Source: Polaribacter sp. Hel_I_88
GTDB taxonomy: Bacteria; Bacteroidota; Bacteroidia; Flavobacteriales; Flavobacteriaceae
NCBI RefSeq assembly: GCF_000687935.1
Contig: NZ_JHZZ01000001.1
Location: 3,668,001 to 3,732,000, forward strand
Direction of reading: 5' to 3'
DNA length: 64,000 bases
Numbering within the stretch: position 1 is the stretch's first letter; each line of letters opens with the position of its first letter. The notes beneath the pieces are model-generated. The model searched no databases and was not told the origin of the DNA. It worked only from the letters and a program-made list of their open reading frames with translations. A program made the translations under genes and the position numbers. Below are positions 54,886 through 64,000 of the stretch, piece after piece.

Positions 54886-56970
54886 ATGAAAAAAATATTA
54901 CTCTTAACTTCTCTTTTCTTAACGTTTGTAGCTTCTGCTCAACAAGATTATTATAATGATGTAGATTTAACTGCAGAAGGTATCAACTTAAAAAACAATT
55001 TAGCAACAAAAACAATAAATGAACATACTAACTTTTTAAGTTACACTCCTGGTGTTTGGGAAGCACTTAAAGTTACTGATTTAAATCCTAGCAATACCTC
55101 AGAGGTTTTATTAGTCTATGGCTACTCAGCTTCTGGAAACACAGCACGTTCAAGAGGTAGAGATGAAAATGGTGGAGATCAAGGAGACTGGAATAGAGAG
55201 CACACCTACCCAAGATCTTTAGGAAACCCTAACTTAGGTAGTGTTGGTGCTGGTGCAGATGCACATCATTTAAGACCTTCGGATGTAAATTATAATGGAC
55301 AACGTGGAAGTTTAAAATTTGCTGACGGTTCTGGAAATTCTGGAAATGTTTCTGGTGGATGGTATCCAGGTGATGAATGGAAAGGAGATATTGCAAGAAT
55401 GATGATGTACATGTACATTCGTTACGATTCACAATGTTTGCCAAATGTTGTTGGTGTTGGCAGTTCTGCAAACACTCCAGATAATATGATTGATTTATTC
55501 CTAAAATGGAACGTAGAAGACCCTGTTTCTGATTTTGAAATACAAAGAAATACATATCACGATTCGAATGCAACTTACGCTCAAGGAAATAGAAATCCTT
55601 TTATAGATAATGCCTATTTAGCAACAAGAATTTGGGGTGGTGATGCTGCAATAGATTCTTGGGGTATTTACATCACAGCTGATGATGAAGCTCCAACAGT
55701 ACCTACAAATGTTACTTTAAGTAATATTACAACAACAAGTATGGATGTTGCTTGGTCTGCTTCTTCAGATAATGAAGCAGTTACTAAATACGAAGTTTTT
55801 GTAAATGGTACTTTGAATGGAAATACAACAACCACAAATTATTCAATTACAAATTTAAATCCTAACACAACTTATAGCATTAGTGTTTTAGCAAAAGATA
55901 TCGCGAATAATGCTTCAGCACAATCTACAGTTGTAAACGGAACAACATTAGCAGATTTAGAAGCACCTTCAATACCTACAAATATTACTATTAGCAACCA
56001 AACAGGTTCAAGTTTTAGAGTAAATTGGGAAGCTTCAACAGATAATTCTGGTGTAACTAGTTATGATATTTTTGTTGATGGTAGGCTTCATGGAACATCA
56101 ACTAACACAAGCTATGATGTTACTGATTTAGCTGTTTCTACCACCTACAGCATAACTGTTTTAGCAAAAGATGCTGCCAACAATAGCTCTGCACAATCTA
56201 ATCCTGTAAACGGAACAACTTCAGATGGAACTAGTGATGTTTCAGAATTATTTTTCTCCGAATATATTGAAGGAAATAGCTTTAATAAAGCGTTAGAAAT
56301 TGTAAACTTAACAAGTAATGATATAAACTTAAATCCATATACTATAAAAAGACAATCTGGTGGCGTTTGGGAAGCTCCATTGCAATTATTAGGCACCATT
56401 TTTATAAATGATGTATATGTAATTATAAATTCTGATGCAACAAATGCAGATATACTTCGTGAACAGGATTTAGCAGTTGCAAACGTTACTCCAATGACTT
56501 TTAATGGAGATGACAGAATTGGTCTTTTTAAAAATGACGTACTAATAGATATCATAGGAGATTTAGATGGTACAGATACTTTTGCAGAAAACGTAACCTT
56601 AAGAAGAAATACAAATGTAAAAGGCCCTACAACAACTTTTAATGAACAAGCAGAATGGTCAGATTTTTTCTCTACAGAAGTGGTTTATAGTGATATTGGT
56701 AATTTTAATGGCACTTTAAGTATATTTAAGAATGATTTTTTAGATACTTTTAAAATGTATCCAAATCCGACCAATGGAAATTTTGTAAATATTGATAATT
56801 CATCAGACGCAAATATCACCATATATAATACTTTAGGAAAAGTTGTAAAATTAACGACGATAACTTCAGAAAAAAACAGCATTGATATTTCTGATTTATC
56901 AAAAGGAGTATATTTTATAAAGTTAGAAGTTGACAAAAAATCAATAACTAAAAAATTGATTAGAAATTAA
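54886..56970 (+). CDS. Secreted Endonuclease I with FN3, lamin-tail and T9SS domains, paralogue 3
   Basis: A 694-residue protein with signal peptide (LLLTSLFLTFVASAQ), an Endonuclease I domain with GDWNREHTYPRSLG and DAHHLRPSDVNYNGQRGSLKF, two FN3 domains, a lamin-tail domain (ELFFSEYIEGNSFNKALEIVN) and a T9SS sorting domain (FKMYPNPTNGNFVNI). Its FN3 and sorting regions are closest to paralogue 2, while the nuclease domain differs in the residues after the DAHHLRP motif. The start lies 14 bases past the terminator, leaving almost no space for a separate promoter. Confidence 0.9.
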   Translation: MKKILLLTSLFLTFVASAQQDYYNDVDLTAEGINLKNNLATKTINEHTNFLSYTPGVWEALKVTDLNPSNTSEVLLVYGYSASGNTARSRGRDENGGDQGDWNREHTYPRSLGNPNLGSVGAGADAHHLRPSDVNYNGQRGSLKFADGSGNSGNVSGGWYPGDEWKGDIARMMMYMYIRYDSQCLPNVVGVGSSANTPDNMIDLFLKWNVEDPVSDFEIQRNTYHDSNATYAQGNRNPFIDNAYLATRIWGGDAAIDSWGIYITADDEAPTVPTNVTLSNITTTSMDVAWSASSDNEAVTKYEVFVNGTLNGNTTTTNYSITNLNPNTTYSISVLAKDIANNASAQSTVVNGTTLADLEAPSIPTNITISNQTGSSFRVNWEASTDNSGVTSYDIFVDGRLHGTSTNTSYDVTDLAVSTTYSITVLAKDAANNSSAQSNPVNGTTSDGTSDVSELFFSEYIEGNSFNKALEIVNLTSNDINLNPYTIKRQSGGVWEAPLQLLGTIFINDVYVIINSDATNADILREQDLAVANVTPMTFNGDDRIGLFKNDVLIDIIGDLDGTDTFAENVTLRRNTNVKGPTTTFNEQAEWSDFFSTEVVYSDIGNFNGTLSIFKNDFLDTFKMYPNPTNGNFVNIDNSSDANITIYNTLGKVVKLTTITSEKNSIDISDLSKGVYFIKLEVDKKSITKKLIRN

Positions 56971-56994
56971 TCGAATTTTTGAAAAAATATTTTG

Positions 56995-57028
56995 AAAAAG
57001 GCTGTCTTAATAGATGGTCTTTTTTTTT
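56995..57028 (+). terminator. Weak terminator after the nuclease cluster
   Basis: AAAAAGGCTGTC and GATGGTCTTTTT form an imperfect stem around TTAATA, followed by a T-run. Confidence 0.4.
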
Positions 57029-57097
57029 GGTTGATAAACAATTAAATAACTCCATAACTTCAAAGAAATTAATTATTAGTATTCAATTGAAAAAAAG

Positions 57098-57105
57098 TAA
57101 ATTTG
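57098..57105 (+). promoter_or_regulatory. -7 box of the purL promoter
   Basis: TAAATTTG fits TAnnTTTG and lies 31 bases before the purL start codon. No clear -33 box is at the expected distance. Confidence 0.4.
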
Positions 57106-57136
57106 CATTTTTCAACATTATACCAAAAACACGATA

Positions 57137-60100
57137 ATGATTCATTTTTTCGGAGATTTAAAAAGTAAAATATTTGCAGTTCAAACCACTAAGAAACTAG
57201 CAAAAACTACCATTGATAAATTAACTTGGTTATTTGCCAATCAACCAAAAATAGAAGAACTATCTATTGATGCCAATTTTGTTGGACCAAGAGCTGCAAT
57301 GATTACTCCTTGGAGTACAAATGCTGTAGAAATTACACAAAACATGGGGATCAAAGACATCATTAGAATTGAAGAATTTAAAGCTGTCTCTGAAGATTTT
57401 ACAGATTTTGACCCAATGATTTCTGAAATGTATAAAGGTTTGCATCAAGATTCATTTGATATCAACATAAAACCAGAAGCTGTTTTAAATATTGATGATA
57501 TTGCTGCTTATAATAACCAAGAAGGGTTGTCTTTAAGTGATGAAGAGGTTGAGTATCTAGAAAGTGTAGCAACTAAAATTGGAAGAAAATTAACAGATTC
57601 TGAAGTTTTTGGATTTAGCCAAGTAAACTCAGAACACTGCAGACACAAAATATTTAATGGAACTTTTGTAATTGATGGCGAAGAAATGCCAACATCATTA
57701 TTTAAGTTGATCAAAGAAACTTCAAAACAATTTCCAAACGATATCGTTTCTGCCTATAAAGATAATGTGGCTTTTATAAAAGGTCCAAAAGTGGAACAGT
57801 TTGCTCCAAAAACAGCAGACAAACCCGATTTTTATCAAACAAAAGAATTTGAATCTGTAATTTCTTTAAAAGCAGAAACACACAATTTTCCTACAACAGT
57901 TGAGCCTTTTAATGGAGCTGCAACTGGTTCTGGAGGAGAAATTAGAGACAGATTGGCTGGAGGAAAAGGTTCTTTACCTTTAGCAGGAACAGCTGTGTAC
58001 ATGACATCGTATTCAAGATTAGAACAAAATAGATATTGGGAACATAAATTTGAAGCAAGAGATTGGTTGTACCAAACTCCAATGGATATTTTGATAAAAG
58101 CCTCAAATGGAGCTTCCGATTTTGGAAACAAATTTGGACAACCTTTAATTACAGGTTCTGTTTTAACTTTTGAGCACGAAGAAAATTCTTCTGTAAGTGA
58201 TGCTCCTGCAAGAAAATTAGGGTTCGATAAAGTAATTATGCAAGCTGGAGGAATTGGTTATGGAAAAGCAGATCAAGCTTTAAAAGATACTCCAAAAAAA
58301 GGCGATAAAATTGTAATTCTTGGTGGTGAAAACTACAGAATTGGAATGGGTGGAGCTGCAGTTTCATCTGCAGATACAGGAGAATTTGCGTCAGGAATTG
58401 AATTAAATGCTGTGCAAAGATCAAACCCAGAAATGCAAAAACGTGCTGCAAATGCAGTTCGTGGAATGGTAGAAAGTGATGAGAATTTTCTTGTTTCTAT
58501 TCATGATCATGGAGCTGGAGGTCATTTAAATTGTTTATCAGAATTGGTAGAAGATACAGGTGGAAAAATCGATTTAGACAAATTACCAGTTGGTGACCCA
58601 ACTTTATCTGCCAAAGAAATTATTGGAAATGAATCTCAAGAAAGAATGGGATTGGTAATTGCTGAAAAACATCTAGAAACATTACACAAAATTGCAAATA
58701 GAGAACGCTCTCCTATTTACGATGTTGGCGAAGTTACTAATGATAACAGATTTACTTTTGAATCAAAATCTACAGGAGAAAAACCTATGGATTTAGCTTT
58801 GGAAGATATGTTTGGTTCCTCCCCAAAAACAATAATGACAGATAAAACTGTCATCAGAAATTATAAAAATTCAAGATATAAAATAAAGAATTTACAAGTC
58901 TATTTAGAGCAAGTTTTACAGTTAGAAGCTGTTGCTTGTAAAGATTGGTTAACAAACAAAGTTGATAGATGTGTGGGTGGTAAAGTTGCCAAACAACAAT
59001 GTGTTGGACCATTGCAAATTCCATTGAATAATGTTGGAGTAATGGCTTTAGATTACAATGGTAAAGAAGGCGTTGCAACTTCAATTGGGCACTCCCCTAT
59101 TTCTGGTTTAATTGATGCAGCTGCTGGAAGTAGAAATGCCATTACAGAATCTTTAACCAACATGATTTGGGCACCTTTAAAAGATAATTTAGATTCAGTT
59201 TCATTATCTGCAAATTGGATGTGGCCTTGTAAAAATGAAGGTGAAGACGCTCGTTTATACAAAGCTGTAAAAGCAGTTTCAGAATTTTCGATTGCTTTAG
59301 GAATTAATGTTCCAACTGGTAAAGATTCTTTATCAATGAAACAAAAATATGCAGATGGTGAAGTTATTGCTCCAGGAACTGTTATTATTTCTGCTGCAGG
59401 AAACTGTAACGCAATTAGTAAAGTTGTTGAGCCGGTTTTACACGTTGATGGAGGCAATATCTATTATATTAATATTTCTCAAGACGAATTTAAATTAGGA
59501 GGAAGTTCTTTCCATCAAGTTTTAAATACGATTGGTAATGAAGCTCCAGATGTTAAAAACGCTGCTTTTGTAAAGAACACATTTAATACAATTCAGAATT
59601 TAATTAAAGATGATAAAATTTCTGCTGGGCATGATGTAGCTTCTGGTGGTTTGATTACAACTCTTTTAGAAATGTGTTTTGCTGATGTAAATTTAGGAGC
59701 TAATTTTGATATTTCAGCTTTAAACGAAGAAGATTCAATTAAAGTTTTATTCTCAGAAAATTCAGGAATTGTTTTTCAAGCGGATGCTTCTGTAGAAACA
59801 ATTTTATCAGTAAATAATATTGAATTTTTCAATATTGGAACTGCTAATAATTCAGGAAAAGTAAATATCAAAAATAACCAAGAAAGTTTTTCTTTTGAGG
59901 TTGCTAAAATGAGAGATGTTTGGTACAAAACTTCTTATTTATTAGATGATAAGCAAACTGCAAACGATTTGGCTAAAAACAGGTTTGATAATTATAAAAA
60001 TCAACCTTTAACCTATAAATTTCCAGAAAATTTTACAGGAAAACTTCCTGTCATTTCGAACGCAGTCGAGAAATCTCGTCCAAAGGCAGCCATTCTTAGA

Positions 60101-60829
60101 GAAAAAGGTTCTAACTCAGAACGTGAAATGGCAAATGCAATGTATTTAGCTGGTTTTGATGTAAAAGATGTGCACATGACCGATTTAATTTCTGGGCGTG
60201 AAACATTAGAAGATATTCAATTTATTGGTGCTGTTGGTGGTTTTTCTAATTCTGATGTTTTAGGTTCTGCAAAAGGTTGGGCAGGTGCATTTCTATACAA
60301 TGCAAAAGCCAATAAAGCCTTAAAAAACTTCTTTAAAAGAGACGATACTTTATCTGTTGGTATTTGTAATGGAGCGCAATTATGGATGGAATTAGATTTG
60401 ATAAATCCAGAACACAAAGTTCATGGGAAATTAGTTCATAATGATTCTAAAAAACACGAAAGTTCTTTTACTTCTGTAAAAATTCAAGAAAATAATTCTG
60501 TAATGTTATCTAGTTTAGCTGGAACTGAATTAGGGGTTTGGATTAGTCATGGAGAAGGAAAATTCAATTTACCAGAAGCTGAAGAAAACTATAATGTTGT
60601 TGCAAAATATAGTTATGAAGGTTATCCAAATAACCCAAATGGCTCTGATTTTAACACAGCAATGCTGTGTGATAAAACTGGTAGACATTTAGTGACTATG
60701 CCACATATAGAGCGTTCTACTTTTCAATGGAATTGGGCAAATTATCCTGCAAACAGAAAAGACGAAGTTACACCTTGGTTAGAAGCTTTTGTAAATGCAA
60801 AAAATTGGATTGATGCTAAGAATTCTTAA
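57137..60829 (+). CDS. purL: Phosphoribosylformylglycinamidine synthase
   Basis: The 1230-residue long-form PurL converts FGAR to FGAM with glutamine in purine synthesis. Parts in order: N-terminal PurS-like domain (1-150), linker with SQVNSEHCRHKIFNG, two AIR-synthase halves (about 220-960; ETHNFPTTVEPFNGAATGSGGEIRD, and VPTGKDSLSMK in the second) and a C-terminal glutaminase domain with the nucleophile Cys in VGICNGAQLW and the PHIER His/Glu. An extra segment LPVISNAVEKS near residue 975, between the synthase and glutaminase domains, is encoded by an interspersed repeat. Confidence 0.95.
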   Translation: MIHFFGDLKSKIFAVQTTKKLAKTTIDKLTWLFANQPKIEELSIDANFVGPRAAMITPWSTNAVEITQNMGIKDIIRIEEFKAVSEDFTDFDPMISEMYKGLHQDSFDINIKPEAVLNIDDIAAYNNQEGLSLSDEEVEYLESVATKIGRKLTDSEVFGFSQVNSEHCRHKIFNGTFVIDGEEMPTSLFKLIKETSKQFPNDIVSAYKDNVAFIKGPKVEQFAPKTADKPDFYQTKEFESVISLKAETHNFPTTVEPFNGAATGSGGEIRDRLAGGKGSLPLAGTAVYMTSYSRLEQNRYWEHKFEARDWLYQTPMDILIKASNGASDFGNKFGQPLITGSVLTFEHEENSSVSDAPARKLGFDKVIMQAGGIGYGKADQALKDTPKKGDKIVILGGENYRIGMGGAAVSSADTGEFASGIELNAVQRSNPEMQKRAANAVRGMVESDENFLVSIHDHGAGGHLNCLSELVEDTGGKIDLDKLPVGDPTLSAKEIIGNESQERMGLVIAEKHLETLHKIANRERSPIYDVGEVTNDNRFTFESKSTGEKPMDLALEDMFGSSPKTIMTDKTVIRNYKNSRYKIKNLQVYLEQVLQLEAVACKDWLTNKVDRCVGGKVAKQQCVGPLQIPLNNVGVMALDYNGKEGVATSIGHSPISGLIDAAAGSRNAITESLTNMIWAPLKDNLDSVSLSANWMWPCKNEGEDARLYKAVKAVSEFSIALGINVPTGKDSLSMKQKYADGEVIAPGTVIISAAGNCNAISKVVEPVLHVDGGNIYYINISQDEFKLGGSSFHQVLNTIGNEAPDVKNAAFVKNTFNTIQNLIKDDKISAGHDVASGGLITTLLEMCFADVNLGANFDISALNEEDSIKVLFSENSGIVFQADASVETILSVNNIEFFNIGTANNSGKVNIKNNQESFSFEVAKMRDVWYKTSYLLDDKQTANDLAKNRFDNYKNQPLTYKFPENFTGKLPVISNAVEKSRPKAAILREKGSNSEREMANAMYLAGFDVKDVHMTDLISGRETLEDIQFIGAVGGFSNSDVLGSAKGWAGAFLYNAKANKALKNFFKRDDTLSVGICNGAQLWMELDLINPEHKVHGKLVHNDSKKHESSFTSVKIQENNSVMLSSLAGTELGVWISHGEGKFNLPEAEENYNVVAKYSYEGYPNNPNGSDFNTAMLCDKTGRHLVTMPHIERSTFQWNWANYPANRKDEVTPWLEAFVNAKNWIDAKNS
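60049..60076. repeat. TGTCATTTCGA family repeat inserted in frame in purL
   Basis: TGTCATTTCGAACGCAGTCG then AGAAATCT is the form of a repeat that is otherwise intergenic in flavobacteria; a relative lies at 28492-28517 in opposite orientation. Here it adds about ten codons to an interdomain linker without breaking the frame. Confidence 0.75.
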
Positions 60830-60953
60830 AACTTAAACACTAAGTTTTACGAGAAATTTATTGATTATCATAATTATTTTAACATAATTTTAGTATTGTA
60901 GGATTCTTTTATCTATTTTTAAGATTCAATTAATTGCTGATTAGAAATAAATT

Positions 60954-61757
60954 ATGGAATTCAACTACATTGCTACACAAGATAAAAATGGATTCGTAAA
61001 AAATTTATTTAAACTTTCATTTGTAAATGATGATACTCCTTTTAGTACTATAATAATACCTGTTGGTTTTACGTCTTTTGCCTATTTGTTTAACGATGGG
61101 CAAACTTCCTTTTTAGGTGATAAAGAAATAAAACTAAAAGGACTTATAATAACTGGACAATGTTATGGAGCTTATAATTATTTTGTAAACAAGAGTGGTT
61201 TAACCTATGGTATAGAACTGCATCCTACAGCACTTTATAAAATTTTTAATACTGATATTTCAAAATTCACAAACAAACACACACCTTTAAAAGAAATTAA
61301 TAAAGATCTAGATTGTTCTTTCTCTAAAATATTTTTGAAAACTAAGAATGATGAAAAAGCTTTCGCCAGTAAAATTACAAGTTTTTTAGATAACATAAAT
61401 CCTTTTATAGATAGTGATGTTATCCAAATTGATAAAGCAATCGATTATATTTTTGAAAAACAAGGGATGCTTCAAATTAGCGATTTGTTAAACTTAGTAC
61501 CTTTTAGTCAAAAATCATTAGAAACAAAATTTAAAAAAATAATAGGGTTAACTCCAGGTAAATATATAAGAATGATTCGTTTTTCTGAATTAATGAGAAA
61601 GTATGAAAGTAAAAAAATAGATATGAATGATTTAATTGTTATGTATAATTATTATGATAAGTCTCATTTTTTTAAAGATTTTAAACTATTCTTGAGCCAA
61701 AACCCAAGAAATTACTTTAAAATGGAGTATCCTTTGCTAAAAAAATATTTAAAATAA
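60954..61757 (+). CDS. AraC family transcriptional regulator
   Basis: A 267-residue protein. The C-terminal third (about 165-260) has the two helix-turn-helix units of AraC regulators: MLQISDLLNLVPFSQKSLETKFKKIIGLTPGKYIRMIRF and DLIVMYNYYDKSHFFKDFKLFLSQNPRNYF. The N-terminal part resembles the DUF6597-type sensor region. No ligand can be named. It is monocistronic, followed by a terminator about 100 bases on. Confidence 0.88.
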   Translation: MEFNYIATQDKNGFVKNLFKLSFVNDDTPFSTIIIPVGFTSFAYLFNDGQTSFLGDKEIKLKGLIITGQCYGAYNYFVNKSGLTYGIELHPTALYKIFNTDISKFTNKHTPLKEINKDLDCSFSKIFLKTKNDEKAFASKITSFLDNINPFIDSDVIQIDKAIDYIFEKQGMLQISDLLNLVPFSQKSLETKFKKIIGLTPGKYIRMIRFSELMRKYESKKIDMNDLIVMYNYYDKSHFFKDFKLFLSQNPRNYFKMEYPLLKKYLK

Positions 61758-61856
61758 TTAATTTTACGATTATTTACAATTTAATTCATAATAATATGTT
61801 AAATTTACAATAATTAATTATATATAGTTTTGGGGGAAACTTTATTTAATAATTTT

Positions 61857-61892
61857 AGAGTACTAATTTTTATAATTAGTACTCTTTTTTTT
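61857..61892 (+). terminator. Strong intrinsic terminator after the AraC gene
   Basis: Perfect 12-base arms AGAGTACTAATT (61857-61868) and AATTAGTACTCT (61874-61885) with a 5-base loop are followed by a T-run. Confidence 0.9.
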
Positions 61893-62258
61893 GGACTAAA
61901 TTTTAAATAAAACACCTCTTAATAAGTAAAATTACTTTTCTATAAGCCTTTCGTTTACTTTTCACTTACAAAATTCTGAAGGAATGATTCCTTGAAAAAT
62001 TGAAAATGTATCAATCTATTCCTATTAATGTATCATAAATTTTAATGTGTGGTTTCGAATTTTAACAATGAAACCACTAAAATTCATTTTAAAAAAGTTT
62101 TTTAAAAAATAAATTTAAATATTATAAAAAAAACTTTTAGCAACAAACAAACATTCAACTAACTGATTTTTAGTGTTTTAATTTTTCATCTTCATACTTA
62201 CTTGTAGTATTTATAGCATACAAACAACTTTTTTTTGCTTTTAATATCATTTTAATAA
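61893..62258. other. Spacer upstream of the outer membrane barrel gene
   Basis: These 366 bases are AT-rich with no credible ORF or hairpin. The spacer ends at the ECF-type promoter at 62259. Confidence 0.6.
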
Positions 62259-62284
62259 AACCAACCCTTAAGATTTCTCGTATA
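62259..62284 (+). promoter_or_regulatory. ECF-sigma-type promoter, copy 2
   Basis: AACC at 62259-62262 and CGTATA at 62279-62284 are separated by exactly 16 bases, as at 935-960. The shared sequence extends beyond the boxes (AACCAA, TTCTCGTATATATT, GAAAAC). The start codon is 45 bases downstream at 62329. Confidence 0.55.
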
Positions 62285-62328
62285 TATTTTTGAAAACAAT
62301 AATTATTAACTAAAATCAAATTAAAATT

Positions 62329-63210
62329 ATGAAAATCAATTTAAAATTACTTGGAGGAATGCTTTTTATGCTTCCTTTAACAATGGCAGCTCAAAGTCCT
62401 ATAAGTGGATTCATGAAAGCAAAAGGGGAAGGTAGTATAACAGTTACACAATCTAGAGAAGATTATAATGATGTTTTTTTAGTACCAAACAAAGTAAATT
62501 CAGTTCCTGTATTTAATGAGGTAACTACAAAAAGTGTTTCATTGTATGCAGAATACGGTTTTTCTGACCGTTTAAATTTTGTAGTAAGTTTACCTTATAT
62601 ACAAACAACAGGTGAAGCAACTCCTGCTACTTTAGCAAACAATGGCTTTGAAAATGAAAGAAGTGGATTTCAAGATGTAAGCATTTATGCTAAGTACAAA
62701 ATTAAATCGTACGAAGTTATGAGTGGTAACTTAGACATTATTGGTGCTTTAGGTGTTGAAACGCCTTTAGGAAACTATAATGTAGATGAAGGTTTACAAT
62801 CTATTATTGCTATTGGTAATCGCTCAACAGATATTACTGGACTTGCAATTGCTAATTACAAACACAACTCAGGAGTTTTTGCTATTGGTCAAGTGGGCTA
62901 CAGCTTACGAAGCAATGAAGTACCAAACGCTCTTATTAGTCAGTTAAAAATAGGGTATGCAGCCTCAGTAATTTATGGTGATATTTATATTGCAAACCAA
63001 TTATCTGGATCTGATGGAGTAGACATTTTAGGTGAAGGTTTTACTGGATTTTTCCCTGCAACTCGTGTAAATTACACAAGAATTGGCGCTAATATGTTTG
63101 TACCAGTTGTTAAAGGATTTGGTTTAACAGCAGGAATAAACACCTACATATCAGGACGAAATTTAGGAGATTCTACAGGAGCCTATAGTGGACTTTCTTT
63201 CTCATTTTAA
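62329..63210 (+). CDS. Outer membrane beta-barrel protein (transporter-like)
   Basis: The 293-residue protein has a signal peptide (LLGGMLFMLPLTMAAQ) and a succession of amphipathic strands ending with aromatic residues, finishing in GAYSGLSFSF, a typical barrel C-terminus. The segment SLYAEYGFSDRLNFVVSLPYIQT resembles the 'transporter/MetA-pathway' outer membrane family (PF13557). No substrate can be inferred. It is followed 27 bases later by the fasciclin lipoprotein gene, and both sit behind the ECF-like promoter. Confidence 0.75.
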   Translation: MKINLKLLGGMLFMLPLTMAAQSPISGFMKAKGEGSITVTQSREDYNDVFLVPNKVNSVPVFNEVTTKSVSLYAEYGFSDRLNFVVSLPYIQTTGEATPATLANNGFENERSGFQDVSIYAKYKIKSYEVMSGNLDIIGALGVETPLGNYNVDEGLQSIIAIGNRSTDITGLAIANYKHNSGVFAIGQVGYSLRSNEVPNALISQLKIGYAASVIYGDIYIANQLSGSDGVDILGEGFTGFFPATRVNYTRIGANMFVPVVKGFGLTAGINTYISGRNLGDSTGAYSGLSFSF

Positions 63211-63237
63211 TCAAACATTAAACTAAAACAAATAATC

Positions 63238-64000
63238 ATGAAAAATATATATAAAAAATTCGGTATTGCACTTGCTTTTTCAAGTGTACTTTTAACTGCA
63301 ACTTCTTGCGAAACAACCTCTTCTTATGAAGATGAATTACCATCAATAGCAAATATTGCTGTATCAAATGACGCGTTTTCTACGCTAGAAGCAGCAGCTA
63401 TTAATGGTGGAGTTGCAGGAGTTTTAAGTAATAGTAATCCTAATGATGCATCAGGAGATTACACAGTATTTGCACCAAACAATAGTGCTTTTGCACGTTT
63501 AGGTTTAAACGAATCTACGTTAGGTGTTTTACAAACTCCTTTTTTAACAAATACTTTATTATACCATGTTTCTAACGGAAATTTAACTAGTTCAGCAATT
63601 ACTGCAAATGGAACTTCTGCATCTGCTTTAGGTGGATTAACTAGAAGATTTGTAAGTAGAGATGGATCACTTTTTATCAACGGATCTAAAATTATTGCTA
63701 CAGATATTACTGCAGAAAATGGAACTGTACATGTAATTGATAAAGTGATGATTGCAACTGGAGGTAATGTTGTAGAATCTGCAATTGCACTACAAACAGC
63801 TTCAGTATTTAAAACCCCAGAATTAAGTTATTTAGTAGAAGCTGTAGTTTTTGCTGGTTTAGCAGATGCTTTGAGCAATCCTGCTGCAAAATTTACAGTA
63901 TTTGCGCCAAATGATCAAGCTTTTATTGACCTAGGTGCAGCTTTAGGATTAACTTTTGATGAGCCTTCTGATGTTAGGATGATTGATAAAGATTTATTAA
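63238..64000 (+). CDS. Fasciclin (FAS1) domain lipoprotein, 3'-truncated by window end
   Basis: The ATG at 63238 opens a frame that runs off the window after 254 codons. A lipoprotein signal ends LLTATSC (Cys near residue 23). One FAS1 domain spans about 40-175 (YTVFAPNNSAFARLG, LLYHVSNGNL, NGTVHVIDKVM), and a second begins near 190 (LSYLVEAVVFAGLADAL, FTVFAPNDQAFIDLG). FAS1 domains mediate adhesion or bind small molecules on cell surfaces. It is probably co-transcribed with the barrel gene. Confidence 0.88.
   Translation, partial: MKNIYKKFGIALAFSSVLLTATSCETTSSYEDELPSIANIAVSNDAFSTLEAAAINGGVAGVLSNSNPNDASGDYTVFAPNNSAFARLGLNESTLGVLQTPFLTNTLLYHVSNGNLTSSAITANGTSASALGGLTRRFVSRDGSLFINGSKIIATDITAENGTVHVIDKVMIATGGNVVESAIALQTASVFKTPELSYLVEAVVFAGLADALSNPAAKFTVFAPNDQAFIDLGAALGLTFDEPSDVRMIDKDLL

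Noticed and set aside
1-64000. tRNA, rRNA, IS elements or prophage
   Set aside because: I read all gaps and found no cloverleaf-like sequence, transposase, integrase or phage structural gene; a dedicated tRNA search would be decisive for the gaps.

Overview
The window looks like chromosomal DNA of a marine-type member of the Flavobacteriaceae (Bacteroidota), close to Polaribacter or Tenacibaculum. The support is a very AT-rich composition, almost no Shine-Dalgarno sequences, several promoters of the Bacteroidota form TTTG-N19/22-TAnnTTTG, C-terminal type IX secretion (T9SS) sorting domains, and families typical of the group such as DUF6787, Endonuclease I with fibronectin and lamin-tail domains, and SdrD-type giants. 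Species assignment is inference. I see no rRNA, tRNA, phage, IS element or CRISPR array.

Layout. 1-2070: end of aroB, a cold-shock-domain gene with a long leader, and a beta-propeller-like lipoprotein behind an ECF-type promoter. 2100-7290: a TetR, ABC, HlyD, TolC type I secretion operon whose ABC ATPase has degenerate catalytic motifs. 7370-16200: XRE/membrane pair, MaoC dehydratase, tricorn-like protease, TRIC channel, DEAD-box helicase, thioesterase and MATE exporter. 16200-18120: DUF2461 and about 1 kb of non-coding repeats, including a four-copy tandem amplification of the gene's own upstream region. 18119-23500: DUF1853 and a MacAB-like efflux operon. 23600-30100: small housekeeping genes (DCC thioredoxin-like, HAD, acyltransferase, Nudix, lgt, yidD, cysS). 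30230-33560: a small-ORF locus with an interrupted gene, then an ECF sigma/anti-sigma/surface-protein operon. 33700-39860: meaB, a lipoprotein methyltransferase, a class C beta-lactamase-like hydrolase and recG. 40000-48500: a 2825-residue T9SS surface protein. 49100-57000: an rRNA methyltransferase and three tandem secreted nucleases. 57100-64000: purL, an AraC regulator, and an outer membrane barrel plus fasciclin lipoprotein behind a second copy of the ECF-type promoter.

The most unusual feature is repeat DNA that enters genes while keeping them open. recG carries an in-frame block of about 154 codons encoding a DUF559 (Vsr-like PD-(D/E)XK) nuclease domain, bounded by inverted copies of a palindromic repeat. 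A solo copy of the same repeat lies beside cysS. purL carries an in-frame copy of a different palindromic repeat that is also found between genes here. A related repeat supplies the stop codon of the MATE gene. Together they suggest a family of gene-tolerated palindromic elements, one of which carries a nuclease.

Regulation visible in the DNA includes two copies of an AACC-N16-CGTATA promoter before envelope genes, a GCAAC-N16-CGTC promoter before the sigma factor gene, and palindromes overlapping promoters of the tetR-like gene and of the small-ORF locus.
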